From Saccoglossus kowalevskii (taxonomy: Eukaryota > Hemichordata > Enteropneusta > Harrimaniidae), in contig NW_003152367.1 in assembly GCF_000003605.2 (NCBI RefSeq), positions 1-31,401 of the forward strand: 31,401 bases of DNA. Direction: 5' to 3'. The notes beneath the pieces are model-generated. The model was not told the DNA's origin and did not search any database. It saw nothing but the letters and a program-made list of their open reading frames with translations. A program made the position numbers and the translations under genes. Shown piece after piece: positions 1 through 7,576 of this stretch (position 1 is its first letter; each line of letters opens with the position of its first letter).

Positions 1-58
1 AAAAAATAATTTCGTTACATGGAGGCTTACTTAAGGAGGCTCAAACGTGAATCTCGTC

Positions 59-131
59 GGGGAATTAGCTCAAGTGGTAGAGCGCTCGCTTAGCATGTGA
101 GAGGTACCGGGATCGATACACGGATTCTCCA
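59..131 (+). tRNA. tRNA-Ala-AGC: tRNA-Ala(AGC), T-stem mismatch
   Basis: Full 73 nt with intact acceptor, D and anticodon arms. C62A puts a G52-A62 mismatch in the T-stem and touches box B. A T5 follows at 157-161. Confidence 0.85.
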
Positions 132-144
132 GTGAGTCGAATGC

Positions 145-161
145 AACAACTTGTTGTTTTT
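145..161 (+). terminator. Pol III terminator: inverted repeat plus T5 (representative)
   Basis: AACAA (145-149) can pair with TTGTT (154-158) across a CTTG loop, overlapping TTTTT at 157-161. The T5 starts 26 nt after the tRNA 3' end, leaving a 25-nt trailer. The same position holds for almost all intact units. T4 or longer is the established Pol III stop. Whether the hairpin helps is inference. Confidence 0.8.
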
Positions 162-171
162 GAGACTCAAA
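159..171. repeat. Inverted repeat TTTGAG-A-CTCAAA (representative)
   Basis: This 13-bp imperfect palindrome overlaps the end of the T5 and is kept in most trailers. The second-trailer type reads TTTGTGACTCAAA and the duplicated module TTTGAGACTTAAA, which weaken it. No function is known to me. Confidence 0.5.
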
Positions 172-361
172 CCCTTGAATTACAAGTTATATTATGACAG
201 AATGTTTACGGTCACTGTGATAATAATTGTTTAGAAAACAATAATTTGATCAATTCTAAGTAATTTTACTTTACGAGCATATGATTGAAATTCTGAATAT
301 TTCTGATTAAAAATTAGTTACATCGAGACTCACTTAAGGAGGCTCAATCATGAATATCGTC

Positions 362-434
362 GGGGAATTAGCTCAAGTGGTAGAGCGCTCGCTTAGCATG
401 TGAGATGTATAGGGATCGATACCCGGATTCTCCA
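362..434 (+). tRNA. tRNA-Ala-AGC: tRNA-Ala(AGC), TATAGGG T-stem subfamily
   Basis: G45T, C49T and C50A change the variable loop and leave only three strong T-stem pairs plus a T49:G65 wobble. Box B core is intact. Member of a 12-copy subfamily, and part of the block repeated at 20168. Confidence 0.75.
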
Positions 435-595
435 TTGAGTTGTGTACAATAACAAGTTGTTTTTGAGACTCAAACCTTCGAATTACAAGTACTATTATAT
501 CAGTATGTTTACAGTCACTGTGATAATCATTGTTTAGAAAAAATAAATTCGTTACATCGAGGCTCTCTTAAAGAGGCTCAAACGTGAATATTGTC

Positions 596-667
596 GGGAA
601 TTAGCGCAAGTGGTAGAGCGCTAGCTTAGCATGTGAGAGGTACCGGGATCGATACCCGGATTCTCCA
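596..667 (+). pseudogene. tRNA-Ala-like copy with acceptor deletion
   Basis: Only three leading Gs remain (72 nt), shifting the acceptor stem. T12G and C29A break the D-stem and anticodon stem. The identical lesion set occurs at 20402, so it spread by duplication rather than arising twice. Confidence 0.75.
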
Positions 668-777
668 GTGAGTCGAATGCAACAACTTCTTGTTTTTGAG
701 ACTCAAACCTTCGAATTACAAGTTATATTATGACAGTATGGTTACGGTCACTGTGATAATAATTGTTTAGAAAAAAT

Positions 778-845
778 GATTTGTTCAATTCTAAGTAATT
801 TTACTTGACGAGCATATGATTGAAATTCTGAATATTTCTGATTAT
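778..845 (+). repeat. 68-nt spacer module, type with T4 (representative)
   Basis: These 68 nt are present in 302-nt units and absent, cleanly, from 234-nt units. The flanking AAAAAAT and AAATTCG join directly when it is missing. This version usually has TAATTTTACTTTACGAGC (this copy has TTGACG), so it contains an extra T4 on the transcribed strand. Confidence 0.85.
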
Positions 846-848
846 AAA
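843..848 (+). promoter_or_regulatory. TATA-like element upstream of tRNA (representative)
   Basis: TATAAA lies 54 nt before the tRNA at 897 and recurs at the end of most 68-nt modules. Short units keep only ATAAATT there, and one subfamily has TTAAAAATT. Upstream AT-rich elements can assist TFIIIB in some eukaryotes, but this one is farther out than usual, so a promoter role is uncertain. Confidence 0.3.
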
Positions 849-859
849 TTCGTTACATC

Positions 860-881
860 GAGGCTCACTTAAGGAGGCTCA
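860..881 (+). promoter_or_regulatory. Leader box: doubled GAGGCTCA around CTTAAG (representative)
   Basis: GAGGCTCA at 860-867 and 874-881 flank the palindrome CTTAAG at 868-873. The same arrangement lies about 16-37 nt before nearly every tRNA; the first G-G is often A-G (GAGACTCA). Its position overlaps the expected 5' leader and start region of a Pol III gene. A regulatory role is inference; it could simply be conserved by array homogenisation. Confidence 0.45.
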
Positions 882-896
882 AACGTGAAAATCATC

Positions 897-969
897 GGGG
901 AATTAGCTCAAGTGGTAGAGCGCTCGCTTAGCATGTGAGAGGTACCGGGATCGATACCCCGATTCTCCA
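897..969 (+). tRNA. tRNA-Ala-AGC: tRNA-Ala(AGC), one T-stem mismatch
   Basis: C64 replaces G64 and mismatches C50; all else is reference. The leader ends AAAATCATC. A CUUG-type trailer hairpin with T5 follows. Confidence 0.85.
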
Positions 970-1079
970 GTGAGTTGAATGCAACAACTTGTTGTTTTTG
1001 AGACTCAAACCCTTGAATTACAAGTTATATTATATCAGTATGTTTACGGTCACTGTGATAATAATTGTTTAGAAAAAAT

Positions 1080-1147
1080 AATTTGTTCAATTCTAAGTAA
1101 ATTGACTTTACGGGTATATGATTGAAATTCTGAATATTTCTGATTAT
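1080..1147 (+). repeat. 68-nt spacer module, type without T4 (representative)
   Basis: This is the second sequence type of the 68-nt module, typically TAATTTGACTTTACGGGTATATG. It has no T4, so it cannot act as a back-up terminator as the other type might. Both types are interspersed through the array. Confidence 0.8.
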
Positions 1148-1198
1148 AAATTCGTTACATCGAGGCTCACTTAAGGAGGCTCAAACGTGAATATCGTC

Positions 1199-1271
1199 GG
1201 GGAATTAGCTCAAGTGGTAGAGCGCTCGCTTAGCATGTGAGAGGTACCGGGATCGATACCCGGATTCTCCA
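1199..1271 (+). tRNA. tRNA-Ala-AGC: tRNA-Ala(AGC), reference sequence
   Basis: Identical to the array reference at all 73 positions. It is followed by the first double-terminator spacer, so it has two T5 tracts. Confidence 0.95.
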
Positions 1272-1296
1272 TTGAGTTGTGTACAATAACTAGTTG

Positions 1297-1301
1297 TTTT
1301 T
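1297..1301 (+). terminator. Pol III T5 terminator, second trailer type (representative)
   Basis: Copies whose 3' flank reads TTGAGTTGTGTACAATAAC carry AACTAGTT followed by T5 at the same 25-nt distance as the other trailer type. The two trailers differ in about half their bases but keep the T-tract in register. Confidence 0.8.
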
Positions 1302-1404
1302 GTGACTCAAACCTTTGAATTACAAGGAGTATTATATCAGTATGTTTACGGTCACTGTGATAATAATTGTTTAGAAAAAACGAGTCGAATGCAACAACTA
1401 GTTG

Positions 1405-1409
1405 TTTTT
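1405..1409 (+). terminator. Second (fail-safe) T5 in duplicated trailer
   Basis: The 108-nt duplicated module at 1381-1488 brings a second inverted repeat (AACAACTAGTTGTT) and a second T5, 108 nt after the first. It occurs in all 14 long units and could stop transcripts that pass the first tract. Confidence 0.65.
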
Positions 1410-1607
1410 GAGACTTAAACCTTCGAATTACAAGGAGTATTATATCAGTATGTTTACAGTCACTGTGATAATAATTGTTTAGAAAAAATGATTTGTTCAA
1501 TTCTAAGTAATTTTACTTTACGAGCATATGATTGAAATTCTGAATATTTCTGATTATAAATTCGTTACATCGAGGCTCACTTAAAGAGGCTAAACCTGAA
1601 TATCATC

Positions 1608-1681
1608 GGGGAATTAGCTCAAGTGGTAGAGCGTTCGCTTAGCATGTGAGAGGTACCGGGATCGATACCCGGGATTCTCCA
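1608..1681 (+). tRNA. tRNA-Ala-AGC: tRNA-Ala(AGC) with inserted G, no T5 terminator
   Basis: 74 nt: an extra G follows the T-stem, and C27T gives a wobble with G43. The trailer reads GTTGTATTTGAG, leaving no T4 before the next tRNA at 1842. Confidence 0.7.
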
Positions 1682-1841
1682 GTGAGTCGAATGCACAACT
1701 CGTTGTATTTGAGACTCAAACTTCGAATTCCAATGAGTATTATATCAGGTATGTTTACGGTGACTGTGACAATCATTGTTTAGAAAAAATAATTTCGTTA
1801 CATCGAGGCTTACTTAAGGAGGCTCAAACGTGAATCTCGTC

Positions 1842-1914
1842 GGGGAATTAGCTCAAGTGGTAGAGCGCTCGCTTAGCATGTGAAAGGTACCGGGATCGAT
1901 ACCCGGATTCTCCA
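1842..1914 (+). tRNA. tRNA-Ala-AGC: tRNA-Ala(AGC), G43A
   Basis: G43A opens the first anticodon-stem pair (C27-A43). The rest is reference. It lies downstream of a terminator-less copy, so it may be transcribed as the second cistron. Confidence 0.85.
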
Positions 1915-2143
1915 GTGAGTCGAATGCAACAACTTGTTGTTTTTGAGACTCAAACCCTTGAATTACAAGTTATATTATGACAGAATGTTTACGGTCACTG
2001 TGATAATAATTGTTTAGAAAAAATAATTTGTTCAATTCTAAGTAATTTGACTTTACGGATATATGATTGAAATTCTGAATATTTCTGATTATAAATTCGT
2101 TACATCGAGGCTCACTTAAGGAGGCTCAAACGTGAATATCGTC

Positions 2144-2216
2144 GGGGAATTAGCTCAAGTGGTAGAGCGCTCGCTTAGCATGTGAGAGGTACCGGGATCG
2201 ATACCCGGATTCTCCA
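2144..2216 (+). tRNA. tRNA-Ala-AGC: tRNA-Ala(AGC), reference sequence
   Basis: Reference at all positions. It precedes one of three 521-522-nt spacers that contain a tRNA-less unit. Confidence 0.95.
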
Positions 2217-2737
2217 TTGAGTTGTGTACAATAACTAGTTGTTTTTGTGACTCAAACCTTCGAATTACAAGTAGTATTATATCAGTATGTTTACGGTCAC
2301 TGTGATAATAATTGTTTAGAAAAAACGAGTCGAATGCAACAACTAGTTGTTTTTGAGACTTAAACCTTCGAATTACAAGGAGTATTATATCAGTATGTGT
2401 ACAGTCACTGTGATAATAATTGTTTAGAAAAAATGATTTGTTCAATTCTAAGTAATTTTACTTTACGAGCATATGATTGAAATTCTGAATATTTCTGATT
2501 AAAAATTAGTTACATCGAGACAATAACTAGTTGTTTTTGTGACTCAAACCTTCGAATTACAAGGAGTATTATATCAGTATGTTTACGGTCACTGTGATAA
2601 TAATTGTTTAGAAAAAATAATTTGTTCAATTCTAAGTAATTTGACTTTACGGGTATATGATTGAAATTCTGAATATTTCTGATTATAAATTCGTTACATC
2701 GAGGCTCACTTAAGGAGGCTCAAACGTGAATATCGTC
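2217..2737 (+). repeat. Longest spacer: duplicated trailer plus tRNA-less unit
   Basis: It holds trailer 1, the 108-nt module at 2326-2433, a 68-nt module and a leader cut at 2520-2521. A trailer with T5 at 2534-2538 follows directly. The tRNA, 32 nt of leader and 11 nt of trailer are missing (118 nt with the shared AC). Confidence 0.85.
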
Positions 2738-2810
2738 GTTGAATTAGCTTAAGTGGTAGAGCGCTCGCTTAGTATGTGAGAGGTACCGGGATCGATACCC
2801 GGATTCTCCA
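2738..2810 (+). pseudogene. tRNA-Ala-derived copy with Thr-type anticodon AGT
   Basis: C36T turns AGC into AGT, which would read threonine codons. G2T and G3T destroy G3:U70 and two acceptor pairs, and C13T weakens the D-stem. The trailer lacks T5. Almost certainly not a working alanine tRNA. Confidence 0.7.
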
Positions 2811-2970
2811 GTGAGTCGAATGCAACAACTCGTTGTATTTGAGACTCAACCTTCGAATTCCAATGAGTATTATATCAGTATGTTTACGGTCACTGTGACA
2901 ATCATTGTTTAGAAAAAATAATTTCGTTACATCGAGGCTTACTTAAGGAGGCTCAAACGTGAATCTCGTC

Positions 2971-3043
2971 GGGGAATTAGCTCAAGTGGTAGAGCGCTCG
3001 CTTAGCATGTGAGAGGTACCGGGATCGATACCCGGATTCTCCA
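2971..3043 (+). tRNA. tRNA-Ala-AGC: tRNA-Ala(AGC), reference sequence
   Basis: Reference throughout. The upstream neighbour has no T5, so this copy may also sit on a read-through transcript; its own T5 follows. Confidence 0.95.
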
Positions 3044-3272
3044 GTGAGTTGAATGCAACAACTTGTTGTTTTTGAGACTCAAACCCTTGAATTACAAGTT
3101 AGATTATATCAGTATGTTTACGGTCACTGTGATAATAATTGTTTAGAAAAAATAATTTGTTCAATTCTAAGTAATTTGACTTTACGGGTATATGATTGAA
3201 ATTCTGAATATTTCTGGTTATAAATTCGTTACATCGAGGCTCACTTAAGGAGGCTCAAACGTGAATATCGTC

Positions 3273-3345
3273 GTTGAATTAGCTCAAGTGGTAGAGCGCT
3301 CGCTTAGCATGTGAGAGGTACCGGGATCGATACCCGGATTCTCCA
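3273..3345 (+). pseudogene. GTTG-subfamily tRNA copy, no G3:U70, no T5
   Basis: G2T and G3T remove two acceptor pairs including the alanine identity pair; everything else including anticodon AGC is reference. The trailer is the GTATTTG type without T4. Confidence 0.7.
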
Positions 3346-3506
3346 GTGAGTCGAATGCAACAACTCGTTGTATTTGAGACTCAAACCTTCGAATTCCAAT
3401 GAGTATTATATCAGTATGTTTACGGTCACTGTGACAATCATTGTTTAGAAAAAATAATTTCGTTACATCGAGGCTTACTTAAGGAGGCTCAAACGTGAAT
3501 CTCGTC

Positions 3507-3579
3507 GGGGAATTAGCTCAAGTGGTAGAGCGCTCGCTTAGCATGTGAAAGGTACCGGGATCGATACCCGGATTCTCCA
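3507..3579 (+). tRNA. tRNA-Ala-AGC: tRNA-Ala(AGC), G43A
   Basis: Same G43A change as at 1842, 8811 and 9941, each time 234-235 nt after a terminator-less copy. T5 follows. Confidence 0.85.
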
Positions 3580-3808
3580 GTGAGTCGAATGCAACAACTT
3601 GTTGTTTTTGAGACTCAAACCCTTGAATTACAAGTTATATTATGACAGAATGTTTACGGTCACTGTGATAATAATTGTTTAGAAAAAATAATTTGTTCAA
3701 TTCTAAGTAATTTGACTTTACGGGTATATGATTGAAATTCAGAATATTTCTGATTATAAATTCGTTACATCGAGGCTCACTTAAGGAGGCTCAAACGTGA
3801 ATATCGTC

Positions 3809-3881
3809 GGGGAATTAGCTCAAGTGGTAGAGCGCTCGCTTAGCATGTGAGAGGTACCGGGATCGATACCCGGATTCTCCA
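3809..3881 (+). tRNA. tRNA-Ala-AGC: tRNA-Ala(AGC), reference sequence
   Basis: Reference throughout, with a CUUG-type trailer hairpin and T5. Confidence 0.95.
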
Positions 3882-4111
3882 GTGAGTCGAATGCAACAAC
3901 TTGTTGTTTTTGAGACTCAAACCCTTGAATTACAAGTTATATTATGACAGAATGTTTACGGTCACTGTGATAATAATTGTTTAGAAAACAATAATTTGTT
4001 CAATTCTAAGTAATTTGACTTTACGGGTATATGATTGAAATTCTGAATATTTCTGATTATAAATTCGTTACATCGAGGCTCACTTAAGGAGGCTCAAACG
4101 TCAATATCGTA

Positions 4112-4184
4112 GGGGAATTAGCTCAAGTGGTAGAGCGCTCGCTTAGCATGTGAGAGGTACCGGGATCGATACCCGGATTCTCCA
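4112..4184 (+). tRNA. tRNA-Ala-AGC: tRNA-Ala(AGC), reference; first terminator broken
   Basis: Reference tRNA with leader CGTCAATATCGTA. The first T-tract is interrupted (TTTATTG), so the first stop is the T5 at 4320-4324 in the duplicated module. Confidence 0.93.
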
Positions 4185-4523
4185 TTGAGTTGTGTACAAT
4201 AACTAGTTGTTTATTGATGACTCAAACCTTCGAATTACAAGTAGTATTATATCAGTATGTTTACGGTCACTGTGATAATAATTGTTTAGAAAAAACGAGT
4301 CGAATGCAACAACTAGTTGTTTTTGAGACTTAAACCTTCGAATTACAAGGAGTATTATATCAGTATGTTTACAGTCACTGTGATAATAATTGTTTAGAAA
4401 AAATGATTTGTTCAATTCTAAGTAATTTTACTTTACGAGCATATGATTGAAATTCTGAATATTTCTGATTAAAAATTAGTTACATCGAGACTCACTTAAG
4501 GAGGCTCAAACAAGAATATCGTT
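4185..4523 (+). repeat. Long spacer with duplicated trailer module
   Basis: The duplicated 108-nt module is at 4296-4403. The first T-tract is broken (TTTATTG) and only the second T5 remains. The leader before the next tRNA has CAAGAATATCGTT in place of the usual CGTGAATATCGTC. Confidence 0.85.
4320..4324 (+). terminator. Fail-safe T5 behind a broken first terminator
   Basis: In the unit of the tRNA at 4112 the first T-tract is changed to TTTATTG, so no T4 remains there. The T5 in the duplicated module is then the first stop signal for that tRNA. Confidence 0.6.
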
Positions 4524-4596
4524 GGGGAATTAGCTCAAGTGGTAGAGCGCTCGCTTAGCATGTGAGAGGTACCGGGATCGATACCCGGATTCTCCA
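4524..4596 (+). tRNA. tRNA-Ala-AGC: tRNA-Ala(AGC), reference sequence
   Basis: Reference throughout. The leader ends GTT instead of GTC just before G1. T5 present. Confidence 0.95.
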
Positions 4597-4825
4597 GTGA
4601 GTCGAATGCAACAACTTGTTGTTTTTGAGACTCAAACCCTTGAATTACAAGTTATATTATGACAGAATGTTTACGGTCACTGTGATAATAATTGTTTAGA
4701 AAAAATAATTTGTTCAATTCTAAGTAATTTGACTTTACGGGTATATGATTGAAATTCTGAATATTTCTGATTATAAATTCGTTACATCGAGGCTCACTTA
4801 AGGAGGCTCAAACGTGAATATCGTC

Positions 4826-4898
4826 GGGGAATTAGCTCAAGTGGTAGAGCGCTCGCTTAGCATGTGAGAGGTACCGGGATCGATACCCGGATTCTCCA
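4826..4898 (+). tRNA. tRNA-Ala-AGC: tRNA-Ala(AGC), reference sequence
   Basis: Reference throughout; second trailer type with T5; next copy 302 nt on. Confidence 0.95.
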
Positions 4899-5127
4899 TT
4901 GAGTTGTGTACAATAACTAGTTGTTTTTGTGACTCAAACATTCGAATTACAAGGAGTATTATATCAGTATGTTTACGGTCACTGTGATAATAATTGTTTA
5001 GAAAAAATAATTTGTTCAATTCTAAGTAATTTGACTTTACGGGTATATGATTGAAATTCTGAATATTTCTGATTATAAATTCGTTACATCGAGGCTCACT
5101 TAAGGAGGCTCAAACGTGAAAATCATC

Positions 5128-5200
5128 GGGGAATTAGCTCAAGTGGTAGAGCGCTCGCTTAGCATGTGAGAGGTACCGGGATCGATACCCGGATTCTCCA
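5128..5200 (+). tRNA. tRNA-Ala-AGC: tRNA-Ala(AGC), reference sequence
   Basis: Reference throughout, with leader AAAATCATC and second trailer type. Confidence 0.95.
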
Positions 5201-5428
5201 TTGAGTTGTGTACAATAACTAGTTGTTTTTGTGACTCAAACCTTCGAATTACAAGGAGTATTATATCAGTATGTTTACAGTCACTGTGATAATAATTGTT
5301 TAGAAAAAATGATTTGTTCAATTCTAAGTAATTTTACTTTACGAGCATATGATTGAAATTCTGAATATTTCTGATTATAAATTCGTTACATCGAGGCTCA
5401 CTTAAAGAGGCTAAACGTGAATATCATC

Positions 5429-5501
5429 GGGGAATTAGCTAAAGTGATAGAGCGCTCGCTTAGCATGTGAGAGGTACCGGGATCGATACCCGGATTCTCC
5501 A
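5429..5501 (+). tRNA. tRNA-Ala-AGC: tRNA-Ala(AGC), D-arm changes
   Basis: C13A opens a D-stem pair and G19A removes the base that normally pairs with C56 and is invariant in box A. G19A is shared with 26357. T5 present. Reduced function is likely. Confidence 0.7.
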
Positions 5502-5730
5502 TTGAGTTGTGTACAATAACTAGTTATTTTTGTGACTCAAACCTTCGAATTACAAGTAGTATTATATCAGTATGTTTACGGTCACTGTGATAATAATTGT
5601 TTAGAAAAAATAATTTGTTCAATTCTAATTAATTTGACTTTACGGGTATATGATTGAAATTCTGAATATTTCTGGTTATAAATTCGTTATATCGAGGCTC
5701 ACTTAAGGAGGCTCATACGTGAATATCGTC

Positions 5731-5803
5731 GTTGAATTAGCTCAAGTGGTAGAGCGCTCGCTTAGCATGTGAGAGGTACCGGGATCGATACCCGGATTCT
5801 CCA
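5731..5803 (+). pseudogene. GTTG-subfamily tRNA copy, no T5
   Basis: Acceptor starts GTTG, losing G3:U70. The trailer is GTATTTG type, and the next unit is badly decayed. Confidence 0.7.
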
Positions 5804-5960
5804 GTGAGTCGAATGCAACAACTCGTTGTATTTGAGACTCAAACCTTCAATTCCAATGAGTATTATATCAGTATGTTTACGGTCACTGTGACAATCATTG
5901 TTTAAAAAAATAATTTCGTTACTTCAGGCTTACTTAAGAGGCTCAAACGTGAATCTCGTC

Positions 5961-6031
5961 GGGGAATTACTCAAGTGGTAGAGCGCTCGCCTACTTGTGA
6001 TAGGTACCGGGATCGATACCCGGATTCTCCA
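5961..6031 (+). pseudogene. Decayed tRNA-Ala copy
   Basis: 71 nt. G10 is deleted and the anticodon loop reads CTACTT after a second deletion, so no AGC anticodon remains. The flanks (about 5840-6110) also carry many single-base deletions, unlike any other unit. Confidence 0.75.
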
Positions 6032-6258
6032 GTGAGTCGAATGCCACAACTTGTTGTTTTTGAGACTCAACCCTTGATTACTACTTATATTATGACAGAT
6101 TGTTTACGGTCACAGTGATAATAATTGTTTAGAAAAAATAATTTGTTCAATTCTAAGTAATTTGACTTTACGGGTATATGATTGAAATTCTGAATATTTC
6201 TGATTATAAATTCGTTACATCGAGGCTCACTTAAGGAGACTCAAACGTGAATATCGTC

Positions 6259-6331
6259 GGGGAATTAGCTCAAGTGGTGGAGCGCTCGCTTAGCATGTGA
6301 GAGGTACCGGGATCGATACCCGGATTCTCCA
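6259..6331 (+). tRNA. tRNA-Ala-AGC: tRNA-Ala(AGC), A21G
   Basis: A21G alters a conserved D-loop purine; stems are intact. Followed by a double-terminator spacer. Confidence 0.88.
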
Positions 6332-6668
6332 TTGAGTTGTGTACAATAACTAGTTGTTTTTGTGACTCAAACCTTCGAATTACAACTAGTATTATATCAG
6401 TATGTTTACGGTCACTGTGATAATAATTGTTTAGAAAAAACGAGTCGAATGCAACAACTAGTTGTTTTTGAGACTTAAACCTTCGAATTACAAGGAGTAT
6501 TATATCAGTATGTTTACAGTCACTGTGATAATAATTGTTTAGAAAAAATGATTTGTTCAATTCTAAGTAATTTTACTTTACGAGCATATGATTGAAATTC
6601 TGAATATTTCTGATTAAAAATTAGTTACATCGAGACTCACTTAAGGAGGCTCAAACATGAATATCGTC
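6332..6668 (+). repeat. Long spacer with duplicated trailer module
   Basis: Standard long spacer with the 108-nt module at 6441-6548 and two T5 tracts. The leader belongs to the GAGACTCA/CATGAATATC family. Confidence 0.85.
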
Positions 6669-6741
6669 GGGGAATTAGCTCAAGTGGTAGAGCGCTCGCT
6701 TAGCATGTGAGAGGTACCGGGATCGATACCCGGATTCTCCA
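6669..6741 (+). tRNA. tRNA-Ala-AGC: tRNA-Ala(AGC), reference sequence
   Basis: Reference throughout, with leader GAGACTCA/CATGAATATC type and T5. Confidence 0.95.
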
Positions 6742-6970
6742 TTGAGTTGTGTACAATAACTAGTTGTTTTTGTGACTCAAACCTTCGAATTACAAGGAGT
6801 ATTATATCAGTATGTTTACGGTCACTGTGATAATAATTGTTTAGAAAAAATAATTTGTTCAATTCTAAGTAATTTGACTTTACGGGTATATGATTGAAAT
6901 TCTGAATATTTCTGATTATAAATTCGTTACATCGAGGCTCACTTAAGGAGGCTCAAACGTGAATATCGTC

Positions 6971-7043
6971 AGGGAATTAGCTCAAGTGGTAGAGCGCTCG
7001 CTTAGCACGTGAGAGGTACCGGGATCGATACTCGGATTCTCCA
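6971..7043 (+). tRNA. tRNA-Ala-AGC: tRNA-Ala(AGC), G1A and loop changes
   Basis: G1A mismatches C72, T38C changes the anticodon loop, and C62T turns a T-stem pair into a G52:T62 wobble. G3:U70 stays. T5 present. Confidence 0.75.
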
Positions 7044-7272
7044 GTGAGTCGAATGCAACAACTTGTTGTTTTTGAGACTCAAACCCTTGAATTACAAGTT
7101 ATATTATGACAGTATGTTTACGTTCACTGTGATAATAATTGTTTAAAAAAAATGATTCGTTCAATTCTAAGTAATTTTACTTTACGGGCATATGATTGAA
7201 ATTCTGAATATTTCTGATTATAAATTAGTTACATCGAGACTCACTTAAGGAGGCTCAAACATGAATATCGTC

Positions 7273-7346
7273 GGGGAATTAGCTCAAGTGGTAGAGCGCT
7301 CGCTTTAGCATGTGAGAGGTACCGCGATCGATATCCGGATTCTCCA
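7273..7346 (+). pseudogene. tRNA-Ala copy with 8-nt anticodon loop
   Basis: 74 nt: an extra T gives CTTTAGCAT around the anticodon. G52C and C61T damage the T-stem and box B (C52-C62 mismatch, G53:T61 wobble). Expected to be non-functional or frameshift-prone. Confidence 0.65.
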
Positions 7347-7507
7347 TTGAGTTGTGTTCAATAACTAGTTGTTTTTGAGACTCAAACCTTCGAATTACAA
7401 GTAGTATTATATCAGTATGTTTACGGTCACTGTGATAATCATTGTTTAGAAAAAATAAATTAGTTACATCGAGACTCACTTAAGGAGGCTCAAACGAGAA
7501 TATAGTC

Positions 7508-7576
7508 GGGGAATTAGCTGAAGTGGTAGTTCGCTTAGCATGTGAAAGGTACCGGGATCGATACCCGGATTCGCCA
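7508..7576 (+). pseudogene. Truncated tRNA-Ala copy, 4-nt deletion
   Basis: 69 nt. Four bases are missing at the D-stem/anticodon-stem junction (TAGTTCGC). C13G and G43A also occur, and T70G replaces G3:U70 with G3-G70. The same copy recurs at 19574. Confidence 0.75.

Larger units (their letters stand above)
1272..1607 (+). repeat. Long spacer with duplicated trailer module
   Basis: No gene lies here. It holds trailer 1 (1272-1380), a 108-nt second trailer (1381-1488) with its own T5, a 68-nt module and the leader of the next tRNA. An open frame on the - strand is a by-product of the repeat. Confidence 0.85.

Noticed and set aside
67-71. Encoded CCA tail (tRNA ends ...CTCCA)
   Set aside because: The CCA there is C71-C72-A73; the bases after it are GTG or TTG, so the true CCA tail is not encoded.
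868-890. AAGGAGG followed by GTG, resembling a bacterial ribosome binding site and start
   Set aside because: It is part of the leader repeat, no open frame follows, and the tRNAs, T-tract stops and lack of encoded CCA point to a eukaryote.
1210-1500. Recurrent 60-96 aa open frames on the - strand (33 instances) sharing a SMENPGIDPGTSHMLSERST-like end
   Set aside because: They are the reverse complement of the tRNA and its trailer. The conserved end is simply tRNA sequence read backwards, a common spurious protein in databases. The frames recur only because the DNA does, and their lengths change with spacer modules, not with any protein logic.
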